DNA of 64,000 nucleotides from Lichenostomus cassidix (Eukaryota; Chordata; Aves; Passeriformes; Meliphagidae), in the NCBI GenBank assembly GCA_008360975.2, contig CM039211.1, positions 9,136,713 through 9,200,712 on the forward strand, given 5' to 3'. Numbering within the stretch: position 1 is the stretch's first letter; every line of letters begins with the position of its first letter. The position numbers and the translations under genes were made by a program. Below the pieces are notes generated by a model. It was given only the letters and a program-made list of their open reading frames with translations. It was not told the origin of the DNA and made no database searches. Of the stretch, positions 60,101 to 64,000 are shown piece after piece.

Positions 60101-63100
60101 CAGCTAGATACAGCACTGCTTTAGGGAATTAAGAAAGGCTTGAAGGTGTATCAAAATCTCACTCATACCATACCTCTATGCACAAATGTAACCAGGCTCC
60201 TTATGATGGAAATGGGGAATAACACGCGGTTGCTGATCTTCTGGGGGTGAAATGATCTTCATTATTTGAAGGATAATCAGAATGGAGGTGTATTAATCAA
60301 TTTGAAGAGCCCTGACAACTCAGTTATAGTGATGTTCAAAATGTGTTCAGGCAAAAATAAACCAGAGCATCTTAACTCACATGCGTTATGTCTTAAGAGT
60401 TGTAGGTGAGGATATTTTGAAGATATGATCTTGGATTTCTTTTTAAATGTGTTTTTTGACACATCTGCTTTTGGTAATACTGGGTCATCTTCCTTTATCT
60501 CAATTCCTGTAACTGCATGTGGACTACTTCTCTCTAAACCGTTGAGGTTTTGCAGAAGATGTTCAGGTTTGAGGCACTGAAGACTGCACTGTTATCCTAC
60601 AGCACAGACCCCCATGTTGAGGCTGGAGGCAGGATCTGTAACAGTAGCTGCAGCAGGACCTTCTGTCTGCCTTAAATGTAGTGCCTTTTTCAGGATCTTC
60701 AGGACTGTAAAAGAATGCAGCCTGTCCTCTTAAAGAGGGCTTAGTAATAATACCTCTATTGCTTCTGGCTAGTGATGCACAGATAAGTAATGAATTTGTT
60801 TTTTCCATGGGCGTGAAGTTATGCGTGCAGTTCTCGCTGATTCTTCACAGAGCTGAGTTATGCATACAGTTCTCGCTGATTCTTCATGGAGCTGGGATCT
60901 GAATTCCTTAGGTCCTATCTGCAAACAATATCACAAAATATAGGGTAGAGGAGTTGCATAATCAGAAGTCCATAGGCACATTAGCAAGGTGCAAAATGTT
61001 TGTCTTTCTCAAACAGAGATGCAGAAGCAAAGCATATGTTTTTTCAGAAATAAAAGTATAGTCCAGTAAGGATGATGATGATGACAGTGTTGTGTAGTTC
61101 ATATATGAGCGATTGATATGGGTAGGTTTCTGTTCAGCAATCTTTTTTATCAAATTTTCTTGTATTTCACAAGACTTTTAAAGTTGTTTTATTTGTAGTT
61201 CAGTATAAGCAAATTATAATGCTACTGGAGTTTCAAATTAATGACTGTCTAAGAATACATTTTAAATACATTTATAACAAGACAAAGATATTAATTGTTG
61301 AAGCAGTTGTCTGAAGCATTAAAGTATGTATATTATTCATTTTTCACCAGTGGCAGTGTGAAACCTCTCCTACCTGGTTCTCACTTGAATGATGCTTCTG
61401 AGGAAGGAAGCATCTCCTTGACAGCTCTTTGGTGGTGTGCTGCAAAGTACCCACGTTCTAGCTCCCACGCTTTGTTGCAGTGTTGAGGTTCAAAATTAAA
61501 TTGGGAGGAGTTTAGCAGTCTCTCATTTCAGCACTGAAAGGTACTGACTAGATAGCAAAAACAGCAGCCCCCTCTCAGTTTGTTTTAACTGACTTCCATG
61601 TCTGTACAAAATGTGCCACTTCCAGATTATAATAGGGGAGGGTTGGGTACGTTTCACTGCTGGTGCTTTCCCCCCATCCCGAGCGGAACAATCAGCCAAT
61701 GTGGTTAGAAGTTATTGCCAGAGATAGAGTTCCTCATCTGTAGCACCTGCACCCGTGGTAGCTGTTCTTAGAAACACACACCAGTGCAACAGCATTTTTT
61801 TGTTAGCAATCCCTCTTGAAATACTCAGTGGCAGCTCAAGCAAAACTGTGTGAATTAGTCACTGTCACATTTAGGCATTAAAAGAGGAATTAGTAATTTA
61901 TATTAATCACAAATGTTTCTCCAGGTTTTGTTTACAAACAGCTTGGCTGCCGGAATGATTTTTGGAAGACATTTTTTTTTCTTCCAACTGCCACAGAGAA
62001 CAAAACAGTTATTGTGGGCATTTAGATAAAGATTAACGGTTTCGGCAATTCATTTGAAGAAAATTGTTTTTTACTATGCATTCCACTTCAGCGTGGACTG
62101 TCACTTACAGCGTGATTTGTCACCTCCTTGATAAAATTGTACAGTGGAGACACAACATGGTGTAATTCATTTTAAGAACAGAAACAGGCCAATCAACAAA
62201 GCGGAATGAGGTTAAAAAACAAACCAGACCCACATTTCTGAATTGCTTGGCCAGTCCAGATTTCCAGTGCAAGAAGTGAGATGTCTGTTTGCCTCCTGTT
62301 TTAGCACATTTTGGTTCATTTTGTCTCCATGCTTTCTTTTTTCTTTGCCCATATTACGCCTTTCTTTTCCTTAAGATGGCTTCATGAGTCCTAGCAGATC
62401 TCCAGGAAAAAGCAGTATGGGTGACCTCTCCATATTCTGCAACTAGTTCTGTGGAACACTGTAGGAGCAGTCCATGAACTTGGTACAGGGTGCAAAGAAA
62501 TTATTACAATGATAAGAAAGAGGTAAAAATTAATATTGTGGAGTTTAACAGCAAGGCAGAGCAGACAGCCATCTTGACCTTCAGACTTTCACCTGTTTTG
62601 GACAGACAAAATCAATTTTCTAGCATACTACTTTTTAAGCTTATCATGTTCCAAGGTACTAAAAGAGAAACATGTTACATTTTATTATTGTGGGTACTGC
62701 CTTTTTTGCTTCCACTTTTGTAATTTAGGATGGTATAAAATTAAGAAAATCAAAACATAAGTGAAAAATCTTAGGTTTTGCTACAAAGGAGACAAACAAG
62801 GGTTGAAGGAGCAAAAAATTCATTACAGAGAGATTATAAAATTAATTGGTTGGTGGCTCTTACAGCTCCCATTGGATGTTTAAGGATCTTGTGAAAAGAA
62901 AGCACAGTCTCAAACATAACACTTCTTCCTATTTCTTTCTTTCGTGTAGAGACTCCTCTGAAGCATCATTAGGTTCCAATTATTTTCGGTGAAATATTTC
63001 ACAAGAAAAGGGAATGATAAAATCTATAGAGGTAGTGTTATTCCTCTGAGAAACTTCCTATGGCTAATAGTCAAATAGAAAAGGGAAGGCTTCTGTTCGG

Positions 63101-63490
63101 CATTGAACATAAAGAGATTTCTGCAGAGGTGATTCTGATCCATTGAGATTTTTGAAGTCTTTTGTCATGGCATTAATGTGCCCTCTCTTTCCCCAGAATC
63201 AATATGGGGTAGCTGATGAATACAGTAGGTCTGAGAACTTGATTATCAGATTATCATCCTGGTTTTATATAAGTTTAGGATTTATTACTAGATTTTTTCC
63301 CTAAGCATGAGTGTTGTATTAGAGATGCTGTTCTTCCAAAAAGACAAAATATTTGTAACAATGTTTTCTCCACAACTGAGTGACCTTTTTTCCTATATTT
63401 ACCATGTATTTAGCATGTGTATGTGTAATGATATAAATGCATGTCTACATATATATACTTAGAAAATACCAATATGAAACAGTCTTGTAT
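57150..63490. other. Intron 2 stretch between LTR-like block and CR1
   Basis: Holds an (ATT)n run near 57823, the 39-bp duplication at 60817 and a (GATGAT) run near 61070. A complex block at about 61900-62220 could be a conserved element. No exon found. Confidence 0.6.
60817..60894. repeat. Tandem duplication, two 39-bp units
   Basis: Unit 1 is 60817-60855 and unit 2 is 60856-60894. They agree at 35 of 39 positions, sharing the block CAGTTCTCGCTGATTCTTCA. All four differences are transitions. The units abut without spacer. Confidence 0.95.
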
Positions 63491-63700
63491 TACAGAACCA
63501 CGGAATCACAGAAAGGGCAAGGTTGGAAGGAACCCCAGTGGTTCATCTGGTCCATCCTGCCTCCTCAGCAGGGTCATCCCAGAGCACATGGCACAGGATG
63601 GAGTCCAGTTGGTTCCTGAGTATCTCCAGTGAAGGAGACGCCACATTTTCTCTGGGAAATACTGGTTAGATCTCTGACAAAAAATAATCTTTATGTGTTA
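63491..63700 (-). mobile_element. CR1 LINE retrotransposon, 5'-truncated 3' end
   Basis: On the + strand a segment begins with ...aaccacggaatcacaga, then aaggttggaaggaacccc, a tract like agcagggtcatcccagagca, and gagtatctccagtgaaggaga followed by ctctggg. This order matches the reverse complement of the common avian CR1 3' untranslated end. Read on the minus strand, the tail is three degenerate octamers (TTCTGTGA, TTCCGTGG, TTCTGTAA), the CR1 form of 3' terminus in place of poly(A). The 5' limit near 63700 is vague because similarity fades. No reverse-transcriptase coding sequence remains, so the copy is dead. It has diverged from the consensus I remember, suggesting an old insertion. Confidence 0.85.
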
Positions 63701-64000
63701 AAAGTTTTAGCTGTTGTGATTATAAAAATGCTAATTTTCACAGATGTTTTAACAAAAGCAAGATACTTGTAATATTAAATCCAGTGAAGATTATTATAGA
63801 TTATCATTATCCTCTATGGTCTGATCTGACTAGCTATTGTTTCTTGTCCTTGATGTGGCATAACCATGTATTATCACTACACATTTTCACAAAGCAAAAA
63901 TGAGATTAAAGATAAATTTAGCCCTAGTTTAGGTAGGAGACTGTGACACTTCTTGGGGTAGAGCTGTGTCCGTCTTCTCTTTAACTTTACTTCCTCTCTG

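Overview
This window looks like the inside of one very large vertebrate gene. The only protein-coding sequence I can support is a 293-bp internal exon at 50230-50522 on the + strand. It encodes the core of the Eph-receptor-binding domain of ephrin-A5 (EFNA5). The exon is bounded by consensus splice sites. As far as I can recall the human protein, its 97 full codons differ from it at one residue (Ser for Ala after 'DGYS'). Everything before it (1-50229) is the downstream part of EFNA5 intron 1, and everything after it (50523-64000) is the upstream part of intron 2. Exons 1, 3, 4 and 5 are not here.

The organism is most likely a bird. Near the right edge (63491-63700) lies a reverse-oriented 3' end of a CR1 LINE, with the typical avian CR1 tail of degenerate 8-bp repeats. 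The near-mammalian ephrin-A5 sequence combined with very few recognisable interspersed repeats in 64 kb also fits a bird and not a mammal. The second recognisable transposon trace is a probable reverse-oriented endogenous retrovirus LTR remnant (about 56766-57110), with a TATA box and polyadenylation signal in the right order.

Layout: 1-50229 is AT-rich intron 1. It contains simple repeats, notably a 100-bp pure pyrimidine tract at 16521-16620, a CAAA repeat at 10677-10704 and a 38-bp AT-rich perfect palindrome at 32757-32794. It also contains short tandem duplications and a few blocks of unusual composition. Two of these are GC-rich (27341-27600 and 29763-30031) and one is rich in CpG (about 14006-14210). 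Others are dense in homeodomain-type motifs (34640-34990 and 44040-44150) and could be enhancers. 50230-50522 is exon 2. 50523-64000 is intron 2, with a phase-compatible exon-like segment at 51438-51565, the LTR remnant, a 39-bp tandem duplication at 60817-60894 and the CR1 end.

I saw no bacterial-type operon, CRISPR array, rRNA or tRNA gene, and no second protein-coding gene. Open frames of 60-137 codons elsewhere look like chance frames in intronic DNA. I found no convincing previously undescribed system. The findings worth a check are possible alternative exons and candidate regulatory blocks in the intron of this axon-guidance gene.
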